Below, in pieces: positions 1-4,588 of a stretch of 5,812 bases of DNA (the stretch's first letter is position 1; every line of letters begins with the position of its first letter). The notes beneath the pieces were generated by a model. That model did not search any database. It saw only the letters and a list, made by a program, of their open reading frames with translations, and was not told the origin of the DNA. The stretch is taken from NCBI GenBank assembly GCA_900548955.1, contig URMQ01000107.1, positions 1 to 5,812 on the forward strand, read 5' to 3'. Source of the stretch: an uncultured Eggerthella sp. (GTDB taxonomy: Bacteria; Actinomycetota; Coriobacteriia; Coriobacteriales; Eggerthellaceae). Made by a program: the position numbers and the translations under genes.

Positions 1-235
1 AACAATGGCGCCTGGGCACAGCAAGTGGTTCGCCGCAACGGCAAATGGTATATGTGTTGGACCGTTCCAGATCTTGGATATCGTGGGGCTTACGACGGCA
101 TACAATGTTAATGCACTCAACCCTGATGCGAAAAACCCTGACACCGTCGCAGGAAAAATTCAAGCAATGTTAAAGACCTACATCGATGAAGGCAAACTTG
201 GCGTTAACGCAGGCGAAGGATTCTACAAATATTAA
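1..235 (+). CDS. 3-hydroxyacyl-CoA dehydrogenase (3-hydroxybutyryl-CoA type), C-terminal fragment
   Basis: This is the last ~77 codons of a gene that enters from the left edge; the frame is open to base 2, so the ATG at 5 is probably internal. The enzyme family oxidises (S)-3-hydroxyacyl-CoA to 3-oxoacyl-CoA with NAD(P), as in butyrate/crotonyl-CoA metabolism or beta-oxidation, in the cytoplasm. Seen: GPFQILDIVGLTTAYN followed by a helical stretch and the closing GKLGVNAGEGFYKY, which is the hallmark end of the C-terminal 3HCDH domain. The N-terminal Rossmann domain and catalytic His lie outside the window. Oddity: the segment before GPFQ (bases ~5-58) fits the family less well, appears to carry about two extra residues, and is also open in frame 1 (see findings). 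The gene is convergent with the dehydrogenase at 642-1397, and its transcript would run through the repeat array before the hairpin at 507. Sure of the family, less so of the exact substrate. Confidence 0.85.
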   Translation, partial: TMAPGHSKWFAATANGICVGPFQILDIVGLTTAYNVNALNPDAKNPDTVAGKIQAMLKTYIDEGKLGVNAGEGFYKY

Positions 236-270
236 GCCGCCGTTAACGCACTAACCGCCCTCCGTCAAAC

Positions 271-506
271 TATCGCACGCTACATAATAGACGCGCGCTA
301 GCAAACCATCCCCTTAAGACAAAGCGTTCGCACACAAGTAAGCCTCCCTCCCCCAACATAAAGTATTCGCACTCTAGTAAACCACCCCCTGCAACAAAGT
401 AGTAGTGCTCCAGCAAACCACACCATAGCAAAGTATTCGCGCTCTAGTAAGCCACCCCCCCCCAAAAAAAAAATATTCGCACTCTAGCAAACACCCCCGC
501 AACAAA
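271..506. repeat. Degenerate tandem array, ~36-bp unit, about six copies
   Basis: Successive units begin at about 284, 321, 360, 396, 430 and 470, with a last stub at 504. Unit lengths vary from 34 to 41 bp. Each reads roughly AAAGTATTCGC, then NCTCTAGTAAACC, then a C-rich run and GCAAC. The units at 360 and 430 agree at 29 of their first 31 bases. Weaker traces extend left to about 244. The unit at 430 ends in C9 followed by A10 (455-473), which looks like slippage. The units abut with no unique spacers, so this is not a CRISPR array. The array lies in the common 3' region of two convergent genes and ends where the terminator stem begins (base 507). No protein is credible here. Function unknown. 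Confidence 0.8.
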
Positions 507-545
507 GTAGCCGCCCTTCTTACACGAAGGACGGCTACAAGTTTT
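507..545. terminator. Hairpin terminator between convergent genes (probably bidirectional)
   Basis: GTAGCCGCCCTTC (507-519) pairs with GAAGGACGGCTAC (526-538): 13 pairs with one C/A mismatch and a 6-nt loop TTACAC. On the + strand it is followed by AAGTTTT; on the - strand by CTTTGTT. It therefore can end the 3-hydroxyacyl-CoA dehydrogenase transcript (+) and the short-chain dehydrogenase transcript (-). Neither U-tract is perfect, so the strength in each direction is uncertain. Confidence 0.7.
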
Positions 546-641
546 AGAAAAACAAATTCGGCTTCTTTTTTGCGCAAGGGACTTTTCAATTTTTAAGCGC
601 GAGACAAGCCGACAACCTGCATGCGTAAAAAGCTTTAGCAG
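546..641. other. Intergenic stretch without recognisable features
   Basis: This is the 3' flank of the minus-strand dehydrogenase, lying between its stop codon and the hairpin at 507-538. I see no RNA gene, no credible ORF and no second strong hairpin here. A T6 run at 566-571 is not preceded by a stem. Confidence 0.5.
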
Positions 642-1397
642 TTATGCGCGAGCCAAACCATCAACAGACAATACAACGCCAGTTACATAGCTAGCCAAAT
701 CAGATGCCAAGAACAAATAAGCGTTAGCGATATCTTCAGGTTCACCCATACGACCTAAAGGAATAGAAGCGATCAATGGCTTGATCATTTCCTCTGGCAA
801 AACATCAACCATATCGGTATGAGTAATACCAGGTGCTACCGCATTTACACGAATGTTATCAGGCGCCAATTCACGACCAAGCGACTTCGTTAAGCCATTA
901 ACAGCAAACTTTGACGTAGGATATGCGCAACCAGAAGGCTGACCATAAATGCTAACCATAGAAGAAGTGTTAATGATTACACCGCCACCCTGCTCCTTCA
1001 TGATAGGAGCAACTGCGTGACAACAATAGAAGGCAGCATTAACATTGAGTTCCATGGTCTTCTTGAACGCCTCGGGATCATATTCGTAAATTGATTCACG
1101 AGCAGAAACACCAGCATTGTTGCCAAGAATATCAATGCGACCAAACGCTTCCTTTACCTTTGCAAATTCTGATGCAATTGACTCTGGATCAGAAAGGTCA
1201 GGAGTAATACCCATTACAGGATAATCAGGGTTGATTTCGCGAAGCTTAGCCAATGCCTTATCGACCGTTTCTTGACGAGAACCGCAAAGCGCAACGTTCG
1301 CACCGTTCTCCAAGTACTTCTTTACGATAGCAAAGCCAATACCGCGCGTGCCGCCAGTGATAATAGCGGTTTTACCTTCGAGCAAGTTCAAGTTCAT
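642..1397 (-). CDS. Short-chain dehydrogenase/reductase (BaiA/FabG-like), classical type
   Basis: A 251-residue cytosolic NAD(P)-dependent oxidoreductase of usual classical-SDR length. Seen: the cofactor motif TGGTRGIG (residues 14-21), NNAG (93-96), and the tetrad N118, S146, Y159, K163 in the YPTSK motif. The C-terminal end PEDIANAYLFLASDLASYVTG...SVDG resembles bile-acid 3-alpha-hydroxysteroid dehydrogenases (BaiA) and 3-oxoacyl-ACP reductases. After the second beta-strand it has G-S-R (39-41) where BaiA carries an acidic residue; with R18 this suggests NADP(H), an inference. The reading frame extends 30 codons further to an ATG at 1487, but the ATG at 1397 was chosen: AAAGGGG lies 5 nt before it, and the protein then starts right at the usual N-terminus, MNLNLLEGKTAIITGG. 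The extension would code through the palindrome and direct repeats. Substrate cannot be fixed from sequence. It is transcribed alone, divergent from the nuclease. Confidence 0.9.
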   Translation of the reverse strand: MNLNLLEGKTAIITGGTRGIGFAIVKKYLENGANVALCGSRQETVDKALAKLREINPDYPVMGITPDLSDPESIASEFAKVKEAFGRIDILGNNAGVSARESIYEYDPEAFKKTMELNVNAAFYCCHAVAPIMKEQGGGVIINTSSMVSIYGQPSGCAYPTSKFAVNGLTKSLGRELAPDNIRVNAVAPGITHTDMVDVLPEEMIKPLIASIPLGRMGEPEDIANAYLFLASDLASYVTGVVLSVDGLARA

Positions 1398-1421
1398 AGC
1401 AACCCCTTTCCACTTGGGTAT

Positions 1422-1438
1422 TTCAACAGTGTGTTGAA
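1422..1438. promoter_or_regulatory. 17-bp perfect palindrome, candidate repressor operator
   Basis: TTCAACA-GTG-TGTTGAA has 7-bp arms and a 3-nt centre. It lies 25-41 nt upstream of the dehydrogenase start at 1397 (- strand), just before its ribosome binding site, and overlaps the first copy of an 18-bp direct repeat. Its position suits a dimeric repressor such as a TetR or MarR protein, but no regulator gene is visible in the window. Function is inferred from symmetry and position only. Confidence 0.45.
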
Positions 1439-1463
1439 CTTTTATTGAGTGTAGAACTTTTAT
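1428..1463. repeat. 18-bp direct repeat in the dehydrogenase leader
   Basis: Two head-to-tail copies, 1428-1445 and 1446-1463, agree at 15 of 18 bases and share GAACTTTTAT exactly. The first copy includes one arm of the palindrome at 1422-1438. The second keeps only a decayed version (GTAGAAC in place of GTTGAAC), so the duplication may have made a weak second half-site. Confidence 0.65.
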
Positions 1464-1488
1464 CCACTGAGCATGACAGTGATGCACG

Positions 1489-1494
1489 TATACT
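1489..1494 (+). promoter_or_regulatory. Possible -10 element for the nuclease gene
   Basis: TATACT matches the sigma-70 -10 consensus at 5 of 6 positions. It is followed by the 32-bp repeat array, which would then form most of a ~115-nt leader. The -35 match (CTGAGC, 16 nt upstream) is poor, so this is only a candidate. On the other strand the same site reads TAGTATA and could serve the divergent dehydrogenase. Confidence 0.25.
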
Positions 1495-1506
1495 AGGCGG
1501 ATGACT

Positions 1507-1616
1507 GAAAAATGCTTGTGAAAGACACGTCAACATCGAAAGATGCTCGCGAAAGATACATCAAACGTTAAATGATGCTCGCAAAAGACGTACCTGATAC
1601 TGAAAGATATTGAAAT
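1507..1616. repeat. 32-bp tandem repeat upstream of the nuclease gene
   Basis: Units at 1507-1537, 1538-1569 and 1570-1601 are followed by a partial fourth at 1602-1616 that ends against the nuclease ATG. The shared core is GAAAGATGCTCGC then GAAAGA and a variable tail. The array fills the region where the leader and ribosome binding site should be. The best ribosome-binding sequence is GAAAG at 1602-1606, itself the start of the partial unit. Confidence 0.7.
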
Positions 1617-2816
1617 ATGGATTATCAAAACGTAAATATAAAGTCTGCCACACATTCGAAAGTAATCCTCGCCTTAATCGGTCCCACCACGCATTCGAAA
1701 GCGCTCCTTGCTTTAACCGTTTTATTAGTCGGCGTGCTATGTCTAGTTCCCTTATGCGGATGCTCAGAAAAGGTTGACTACGGGCAATACACTGCTGAGC
1801 CATCAAGTGAATACCAAAACACCAAAAACACGGTCGATTCTTCGACGGGCGAAATCATTTCAGTATCGGCCCCTGAAGGTGGTCAGCCTTCACTTGCAGA
1901 CATCCCAGAATATGAAGGCGATCCTTATATAGAAGTAAACAATAATGAACCTTCTTTTACTGAAGCTGAAAAAGATTCAGAATCTTTTGAAAGCTATTCC
2001 GATCTTGACTATGAAGGCCGCTGCGGAACGGCATTTGCGCTGGTCGGAGAAGAAACCATGCCAACCGAAAAACGTGGCAATATTAGCGACGTAAAACCTA
2101 CTGGCTGGCACAGTGTTCGCTACGATTTCGTTGACGGAGAGAGCCTCTACAATCGTTGCCATTTGCTCGGTTATAAGCTAACGGGTGAAAACGCCAACGA
2201 GGAAAACCTTATTACGGGCACACGTTATATGAATACCGAAGGCATGCTACCTTTTGAAGATGAGATAGATACCTACGTTGACGAAACCGACAATCACGTA
2301 CTGTATCGTGTAACCCCTTTGTTCTATGAAGACGAACTCGTAGCTCGAGGCGTTCACATGGAAGGCTACTCTGTCGAGGATAACGGTGAAGGCGTAAGCT
2401 TTAATGTGTATTGCTACAACGTCCAACCTGGAGTCGGTATCGATTACGAAACAGGCGATAACTGGGAAGATCCTTCGACCATTCAATACAATTCATCAAG
2501 CTATTGGGATAGCCAAAATTCTCAATACAATTCCCAGGGCAATGATGATTCCTACTACAACCACCACTCTCAGGGAAGCAATTCTCAAGGCTACAATTCT
2601 CAGAACAACAATTCTGGGAATAACGACGCTTATCAAAATGGAGTTTCAAAGAACGCTGCACAGGATTACGTTTTAAACACAAACTCTAAGAAATTCCACT
2701 ACTCATGGTGCGATTCCGTTGAAGATACCAGCGCTCGCAACAAAGAAGATTTTTACGGAACCCGAGACGAGTTGATTTCTAAGGGATACGAACCTTGCGG
2801 CGCCTGCAACCCTTAA
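1617..2816 (+). CDS. Lipoprotein DNA/RNA non-specific endonuclease (EndA-like, beta-beta-alpha-metal)
   Basis: A 399-residue secreted nuclease, probably membrane-anchored, that should cut DNA (possibly RNA) outside the membrane for scavenging or DNA uptake. The start is forced: an in-frame TGA lies at 1611-1613 and no other start codon precedes the hydrophobic segment. Residues 1-48 are a long signal peptide with lipobox L46-C47-G48 and lipidated Cys49. An acidic linker (50-125) follows. The nuclease domain (~130-282) has NRCHLLGY with catalytic His182 (the DRGH motif, Asp replaced by Asn179), then NLITGTRYMN with metal-ligand candidate Asn206 and Glu214 eight residues on, and ends FNVYCYNVQPGVGIDY. 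An N/Q/S/Y-rich linker (289-345) with NSQ repeats precedes a C-terminal domain (350-399) with H361, C365, C394 and C397, probably zinc-binding as in Ada-like tails of other exported nucleases. The signal peptide contains a 13-codon duplication. The ribosome binding site is weak. No competence genes are nearby, so a role in transformation is not shown. Confidence 0.9.
   Translation: MDYQNVNIKSATHSKVILALIGPTTHSKALLALTVLLVGVLCLVPLCGCSEKVDYGQYTAEPSSEYQNTKNTVDSSTGEIISVSAPEGGQPSLADIPEYEGDPYIEVNNNEPSFTEAEKDSESFESYSDLDYEGRCGTAFALVGEETMPTEKRGNISDVKPTGWHSVRYDFVDGESLYNRCHLLGYKLTGENANEENLITGTRYMNTEGMLPFEDEIDTYVDETDNHVLYRVTPLFYEDELVARGVHMEGYSVEDNGEGVSFNVYCYNVQPGVGIDYETGDNWEDPSTIQYNSSSYWDSQNSQYNSQGNDDSYYNHHSQGSNSQGYNSQNNNSGNNDAYQNGVSKNAAQDYVLNTNSKKFHYSWCDSVEDTSARNKEDFYGTRDELISKGYEPCGACNP
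1650..1727 (+). repeat. 39-nt in-frame duplication in the nuclease signal peptide
   Basis: Codons 12-24 and 25-37 are related: THSKVILALIG is followed by THSKALLALTV. At DNA level 25 of the first 33 bases agree, with CATTCGAAAG identical. It doubles the polar-to-hydrophobic transition of the signal peptide, which explains the unusually long n-region. Confidence 0.7.
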
Positions 2817-2891
2817 CTCTGACGAGGCTCGCAACTCTTAAATCTTGTAGCGCCTACAACCTTTGGCGCTTGCGGTGCCTGCAACCCTTAA
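2792..2891 (+). repeat. Four exact-length 25-bp tandem units spanning the nuclease stop codon
   Basis: Units: 2792-2816 (the last seven codons plus TAA and one preceding base), 2817-2841, 2842-2866, 2867-2891. The first and last copies share CTTGCGGNGCCTGCAACCC with a single mismatch and both end in TTAA. Three units can fold into a 6-bp hairpin with a 3-nt loop: TTGCGG-CGC-CTGCAA, TTGTAG-CGC-CTACAA and TTGCGG-TGC-CTGCAA. The second unit keeps only a 3-bp core, CGA-GGC-TCG. None is followed by a real T-run, so a terminator role is doubtful; mRNA 3'-end protection is another possibility. Confidence 0.75.
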
Positions 2892-2947
2892 ACAAAACGC
2901 ATACGCAACCATGCAAGAATTGCATAATGACTCTGAGCCACCAAAGA

Positions 2948-2953
2948 TATAAT
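2948..2953 (+). promoter_or_regulatory. Possible -10 element for the DUF362 gene
   Basis: A perfect TATAAT, but with no good -35 at 16-18 nt upstream (TTGCAT at 2920-2925 is 22 nt away). Directly after it lies an inverted repeat TTACA-N8-TGTAA (2958-2975), near the expected transcription start, which could bind a regulator. The resulting leader would be about 140 nt. Confidence 0.3.
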
Positions 2954-3051
2954 TAAGTTACAATTTGTTATGTAATGAAACGTACTTTTTAAGAAAGCGC
3001 AGATTATCACTGTATTCTTAAAATGTGCTTGTACCATCTAAACGATTTGCC

Positions 3052-3081
3052 GATATAGGCTTTTCTGATATAAGCTTTTCT
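3052..3081 (+). repeat. 15-bp direct repeat in the DUF362 leader
   Basis: GATATAGGCTTTTCT (3052-3066) is followed at once by GATATAAGCTTTTCT (3067-3081), 14 of 15 identical, ending six bases before the ribosome binding site. Being 15 bp long, it keeps the upstream frame open, which is why the frame extends to an ATG at 3025. Confidence 0.75.
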
Positions 3082-3087
3082 CATCTT

Positions 3088-3093
3088 AGGAGG
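3088..3093 (+). promoter_or_regulatory. Consensus ribosome binding site AGGAGG
   Basis: A perfect Shine-Dalgarno sequence 6 nt before the ATG at 3100. The in-frame ATG at 3025 has none, so this site decides the start and removes a 25-residue false N-terminus made partly of the 15-bp repeats. Confidence 0.85.
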
Positions 3094-3099
3094 TTCATT

Positions 3100-4101
3100 A
3101 TGTCTGAAATTATTACTCCTGGCACTGGTGGCAATCGCTATATTCCTTACAACGAACGCACAGGAAATGAATCTGTTGTTTATTTCACGCGCGATCTTTC
3201 CGCTGAAGGATTAAAGAAAATCTATGAGCGCGTAAATGACAACATGACTGGCAATGTTGCAATTAAGCTTCATACAGGCGAGCAGCACGGTCCGAATATT
3301 ATCCCTCGTCCCTGGGTAGAAAACCTTATTAAAACAGACCTACCTGATGCAAGCATCGTTGAAACCAATACCTACTACGAAGGCGACCGTTACACCACCG
3401 AACAGCACCGCGAAACGCTGCAAGTAAACGGCTGGACCTTCTGCCCTGTTGACATCATGGACGAAGAAGGAACAGTAAATCTACCCGTTATAAACGGCAA
3501 ATGGTTTACCTATATGGCAATGGGTAAAAACATAATGAATTACGATTCCTTATTTGTGCTTACCCATTTTAAGGGTCACGCCAAAGGCGGCTTTGGTGGT
3601 TCCGCAAAAAACATTGGCATTGGATGCGCTGATGGCCGCATTGGTAAAGCAATGATCCACACCACGCCAAGCTCCGATGATATGTGGGATATTTCCGAAG
3701 AAGAGTTTATGGAGCGAATGATGGAATCCGCTAAGGCGGTAGTCGACCACTTCGGTGATAACATCACGTTCGTTAATGTTATGCGCAATATGTCTGTTTC
3801 TTGCGATTGCGAAGGCACTGCAGCAGAACCTGTGGTAACACCAAACGTTGGTATTTTGGCATCAAAAGATATCTGCGCCATTGATACCGCCTGTGTTGAT
3901 TTGGTATATGCCATGAAAAAAGAAGATCGCAAAGCTTTAGTCGAACGTATGGAAACACGTCACGGCCTACGTCAGCTTACCTATATGCATGAACTTGGCA
4001 TGGGCAACAATCGCTATCAGCTTATCGACATCGACAATGATGACAAGGTAATCAGTGCAGAGGAAGCAGTTGCTGGCGTCGTTCCCTTTGTCGCAGACTA
4101 A
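3100..4101 (+). CDS. DUF362 domain protein (putative Fe-S protein)
   Basis: A 333-residue soluble protein with no signal peptide. The core of DUF362 is plain: HFKGHAKGGFGGSAKNIGIG (residues 156-175) with C176, then MSVSCDCEG (231-239), and NVGILASKDICAIDTACVDL (249-268), the typical 'ILAS-D-AID-A-VDL' block. Many family members carry a CxxCxxC ferredoxin insert; this one has none, leaving C176, C235, C237, C259 and C265 as possible cluster ligands. The biochemical role of the family is not established, so none is assigned. The C-terminus adds DIDNDDKVISAE (310-321), with acidic residues at positions 1, 3, 5 and 12 of an EF-hand-like loop. Transcribed alone: a consensus ribosome binding site in front and a strong terminator behind at 4182. 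Confidence 0.88.
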   Translation: MSEIITPGTGGNRYIPYNERTGNESVVYFTRDLSAEGLKKIYERVNDNMTGNVAIKLHTGEQHGPNIIPRPWVENLIKTDLPDASIVETNTYYEGDRYTTEQHRETLQVNGWTFCPVDIMDEEGTVNLPVINGKWFTYMAMGKNIMNYDSLFVLTHFKGHAKGGFGGSAKNIGIGCADGRIGKAMIHTTPSSDDMWDISEEEFMERMMESAKAVVDHFGDNITFVNVMRNMSVSCDCEGTAAEPVVTPNVGILASKDICAIDTACVDLVYAMKKEDRKALVERMETRHGLRQLTYMHELGMGNNRYQLIDIDNDDKVISAEEAVAGVVPFVAD

Positions 4102-4140
4102 TTATTGGTTTTCGACAAAAGGCTCAATAGCATTACAGCC

Positions 4141-4172
4141 ACTCAGTCAAGCGTTTTATTAAGCTACTGAGT
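4141..4172 (+). other. Inverted repeat in the DUF362 3' untranslated region
   Basis: ACTCAGT (4141-4147) and ACTGAGT (4166-4172) are perfect 7-bp arms with an 18-nt loop that can add a short AGC/GCT stem. It precedes the terminator by 9 nt and may be an accessory 3'-end structure. Confidence 0.4.
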
Positions 4173-4181
4173 TCCATTCAT

Positions 4182-4214
4182 GCCGAGATCATTCATTGAT
4201 CTCGGCTTTTTATT
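4182..4214 (+). terminator. Rho-independent terminator of the DUF362 gene
   Basis: GCCGAGATCA (4182-4191), a 5-nt loop TTCAT, TGATCTCGGC (4197-4206): ten perfect pairs, directly followed by TTTTTATT. A textbook intrinsic terminator on the + strand, 80 nt after the stop codon. Confidence 0.93.
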
Positions 4215-4230
4215 GCAAAAATGCGCACCA

Positions 4231-4407
4231 CCCTGCAGAAAAATCCCGAAAGTGAGTGACTACCTATCTTAGAGTGAAACCTTACAGAAGAATTGGTGCA
4301 ACGTACGCATCATTTTTTGTACCGAACCAGTATTTAGAAGAAAAATTCCGCCATTAAATTATTTCGCGTAAGAAAAAGTCTCTCACAAACGGCATTTTTC
4401 TACAGGG
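4231..4407. mobile_element. 177-bp non-coding element with 31-bp imperfect inverted repeats (MITE-like or structured RNA)
   Basis: The left end 4231-4261 and the reverse complement of the right end 4377-4407 agree at 25 of 31 bases. Both read CCCTG[C/T]AGAAAAAT[C/G]CCG, then three unmatched bases, then GTGAG[T/A]GACT. The 115-bp interior has no ORF and contains a possible inner hairpin, GGTGCAA (4295-4301) with TTGTACC (4317-4323). AAAAAT occurs just outside each end (4217-4222 and 4415-4420), which could be a target duplication or mere A-richness. The element sits between two terminators of convergent genes, a tolerant place for an insertion. No transposase is present; the alternative is a hairpin-closed RNA with its own promoter. 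The mobile label is inferred. Confidence 0.45.
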
Positions 4408-4473
4408 ACACCCCAAAAATCGCGAAAAAGTAGTAATCAGCTACGCAAGAACGACTTCGCAGGAGCGTTCACT
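4408..4473. other. Intergenic stretch without recognisable features
   Basis: It lies between the right end of the inverted-repeat element and the carB terminator. Apart from the AAAAAT at 4415-4420 I see no gene, RNA signature or strong structure here. Confidence 0.4.
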
Positions 4474-4513
4474 AAAACAAAAAATAGTGGGCAGTTGAAA
4501 ATCTGCCCACTAT
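4474..4513 (-). terminator. Rho-independent terminator of carB
   Basis: ATAGTGGGCAG (4484-4494) pairs perfectly with CTGCCCACTAT (4503-4513), 11 bp with an 8-nt loop. Read on the - strand the stem is followed by TTTTTTGTTTT (4484 down to 4474). It lies about 75 nt past the carB stop codon. Confidence 0.92.
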
Positions 4514-4588
4514 GTAAACTTGATATTTCTACAAGCGCTAATTTCGAATACTGACTATAAGTCGCTAGCGCATTTATAAACAAATACC

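Noticed and set aside
271..506. CRISPR array
   Set aside because: Units abut directly, are degenerate along their whole length and have no unique spacers between conserved repeats.
374..589. Minus-strand open frame of 71 codons
   Set aside because: It reads through the 36-bp repeats and the terminator hairpin, has repetitive composition and no ribosome binding site; it is a by-product of the array.
1398..1487. 30-codon N-terminal extension of the short-chain dehydrogenase
   Set aside because: It would code through the palindrome and direct repeats, while a ribosome binding site sits before the ATG at 1397 where family members begin.
1561..1806. 81-codon minus-strand frame across the nuclease start
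   Set aside because: It runs through non-coding repeats and the signal-peptide codons on the opposite strand, with no supporting signal.
2401..2682. Frames of about 90 codons on both strands over the nuclease linker
   Set aside because: They are shadows of the low-complexity N/Q/S-rich coding sequence; composition mirrors the repeats.
3025..3099. 25-codon N-terminal extension of the DUF362 protein
   Set aside because: No ribosome binding site at 3025, perfect AGGAGG before 3100, and the extra residues come from the 15-bp leader repeats.
3576..3932. 118-codon minus-strand frame inside the DUF362 gene
   Set aside because: It is antisense to a well-conserved family core and has no family resemblance or ribosome binding site.
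4535..4571. Inverted repeat GCGCTA / TAGCGC after carB
   Set aside because: Only 6 bp with a 25-nt loop and no T-run; the strong terminator at 4474-4513 explains termination.
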